Source: Prostheceraeus crozeri (taxonomy: Eukaryota > Platyhelminthes > Polycladida > Euryleptidae). Taken from it: a stretch of 64,000 bases of DNA. Made by a program: the position numbers and the translations under genes. How positions within the stretch are numbered: the first letter of the stretch is position 1; each line of letters starts with the position of its first letter. Of the stretch, positions 62,385 to 64,000 are shown one piece after another. The notes beneath the pieces were generated by a model. That model did no database searches and was not told where the DNA came from. It saw only the letters and a program-made list of their open reading frames with translations. Location of the stretch: assembly GCA_907163375.1 (NCBI GenBank), contig CAJQUW010001133.1, positions 62,001-126,000 of the forward strand, in the 5' to 3' direction.

Positions 62385-62792
62385 TTTCCTGTTCCATACA
62401 CCAGTTATAGAAATCTAGACACCTCTTCCGAAATTTGTTGCTTATTGCTGACTTAAAAGGTGTGACTCGTTATGTCATCTCCCTTCTTAAGTTTGTTTTA
62501 AACTCTCATTGAATTTCATCACGTTTACTGCTTCAATATTTGTAATTTTAAAATAATTTGCACTTAGAAGAATAATTGCAATGTAGTAATTCATCATCGT
62601 CTGAGCAATCAGCAGTGAGAACTTCTTGGAGTCGTTTATTTTTCCATACACCAGCTATAAAAATTCAGACCACTTTCCCGAAATATGTTGCTTGCTGCTA
62701 GCTTAAATGATGTGGCTAGTTTTGTTATGGCATATCCCTTGTTACGTTTGTTTTTTGAATTTCATCAGGTTTACAATTTCAATATTTGTAAT
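62370..62792 (+). repeat. Direct duplication, 250-bp spacing
   Basis: 62370-62546 and 62619-62792 match (CTTGGAGT, CCATACACCAG, GTTGCTT.CTGCT, TCAATATTTGTAAT). The first copy includes the last codons and stop of the accessory frame, so its 3' UTR was duplicated. Diverged by roughly 20 percent. Confidence 0.75.
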
Positions 62793-62942
62793 CAATTGTT
62801 TTCTACTGTTGTTCAACGTGATGCCCTTTGTTTCTATGTTTCAATACATTATTAATCAAGGATCTTGTTTTCTGTCTGCATAATTCGATCATAGCTCAAC
62901 ATGGTATGGGAAGCCATCAAATTATAAAATATCGATATGTCA

Positions 62943-63110
62943 TACGAACGTACGTTTGAGGCATTATATAGAACGTTCTTTCTCAAACTTCATGCGAACG
63001 TTCGTCGCAAGTTATTTTCAGTACGAATCTAGATAACATTCGAACGTTCGGATGAGGTACGTATGAGGAATTCGAACGTTCGTCACAAACTTCATCAACA
63101 CGTTTTCCTC
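62943..63110. repeat. Cluster of CGAACGTTCG palindromes
   Basis: Sites: ACGAACGTACGTTTGAG (62943), GAACGTTCTTTCTCAAAC (62970), GCGAACGTTCGTCGCAAG (62993), TTCGAACGTTCGGATGAG (63039) and TTCGAACGTTCGTCACAAAC (63071). The spacing and common right-hand TCxCAAACTTCAT look like subterminal binding sites of a DNA transposon. Confidence 0.75.
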
Positions 63111-64000
63111 ACGTTCAGATTCTGGGCGGGCTAGAACTTAATATGTTTACATACAGTACATGTGTTGATGCGCAATGTAGTATAATTTGTACGGTCTACA
63201 GCGAACGCTAAAATCATAAGACATTGGTGGCTAGGCTATTGACTTCCTTGACACACGCAAAATATTCTCCCTAAAAATTCTGTTAATGGATTTAAAGACT
63301 AGTACAAAACGACTAAGCCATGACAAAATATGTCTTCGAGTTGTAACAATTTTCAAAGTATTTTATGGCGGGATAAATGATTGATAACATGGGCATTTCC
63401 TCTGTGGGCGCGAGTTATACGATTTAAGAAGCATATGCGCGTTTGCTATTGTGATTTATGAATTCGTCGCATGTGTGAATATGAAAACATGCATGTACGT
63501 GCATCCTTGCTATATGCTATAGAATATGCAGCTTAAATTTCATTTAATTAATTGGTGGCCAGCTTATGAGTACTCACATGGCTTTATTCTGAACAAGAAG
63601 ACATTTTGAGTGAATCTTGATAATGCAAAATGTGATAATTGATCGTCCAATCATAATTTGCGAATATATCCAAACCAAAGTGTTTAAATATATCAAGTGT
63701 GTAAACTCTTACATGCATGGAACATATGGAAACTCTATAATGTATTTTTTGTGACGACAAATCCGCCATCTTTTTTCGCCAAGAAAATTTTCAGATATTT
63801 ATATTCATCAACTTCAAGAAGTCGCTGTGGCTAAAATATTTGGTGACAACTTCATTATTTTAGTGATTCCTACATAAAATTTACTGTTTTATTCATTTTT
63901 CACATCGATTTTGATGTTGAACGTGTCATTTCTGAATAATATGGCTTTATAGATGAAACACTGGAGAAATTGTGTCATTTGGCTCTCAGATATTGTTTAT
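63111..64000. other. Non-coding, nothing recognised
   Basis: AT-rich. No frame with a motif; no terminal inverted repeat for the CGAACGTTCG cluster could be found. Confidence 0.5.

Noticed and set aside
1-64000. LTR retrotransposons, endogenous retroviruses, Polintons, CRISPR arrays and bacterial operons
   Set aside because: No protease/integrase/capsid motifs, no LTR pairs, no spacer-repeat arrays and no closely packed gene strings were seen.

Overview
The window reads as intergenic DNA from a TE-rich animal genome. It is AT-rich and has almost no host coding sequence. It holds many decayed or complete eukaryotic mobile elements: LINEs with APE endonuclease and (ATT)n tails, Penelope-like elements (PLEs) with GIY-YIG nuclease, piggyBac, hAT, Tc1/mariner, CACTA/EnSpm-like, a Crypton-type recombinase, Harbinger-type Myb/SANT and tRNA-SINEs. 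This mixture is typical of marine invertebrates; the species cannot be named from sequence alone. No rRNA, functional tRNA, CRISPR, operon or LTR retroelement was seen.

Layout. 0.5-0.7 kb: 59-bp satellite. 1.4-2.3 kb: Tc1-like transposase remnant. 2.5-10.7 kb: four-copy dispersed repeat 'R1' (fourth copy at 21.7 kb), a Myb/SANT fragment, a reverse-strand PLE, a 5'-truncated LINE and a Crypton (DUF3504-like) remnant. 11.2-14.4 kb: nearly complete LINE with endonuclease and reverse transcriptase, one frameshift apart. 15.9-18.7 kb: near-complete piggyBac with TTAA and terminal inverted repeats, inserted inside a tRNA-SINE. 19.5-21.4 kb: internally deleted hAT with 8-bp target duplication. 23.9-31.4 kb: LINE pieces, a 56-bp perfect palindrome, a 247-bp repeat present twice at about 98 percent identity, a structured-RNA-like block and a second Tc1 fragment. 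32.6-38.6 kb: a self-nested CACTG-ended MITE, a 1.55-kb non-autonomous hAT, and a LINE split by at least two MITEs and a 2-kb block. 39.8-46.9 kb: LINE C-terminal fragment, long inverted repeats and a 936-bp EnSpm-like element. 47.4-50.0 kb: PLE pieces.

53.6-62.8 kb is the most gene-like part. An uninterrupted 694-codon transposase-like gene of the animal CACTA/EnSpm (Tnp2-like) type is followed on the same strand by pieces that look like a multi-exon accessory gene (DUF4806-like, from memory of the family). A PLE with two apparently identical 401-bp inverted arms has inserted in that second gene. The transposase carries Asn where relatives have the first catalytic Asp, so it may be a dead or repurposed copy.

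Family assignments rest on motif reading without database searches. Boundaries supported by target-site duplications (piggyBac, two hATs, three CACTG elements) are firm; other ends are approximate.
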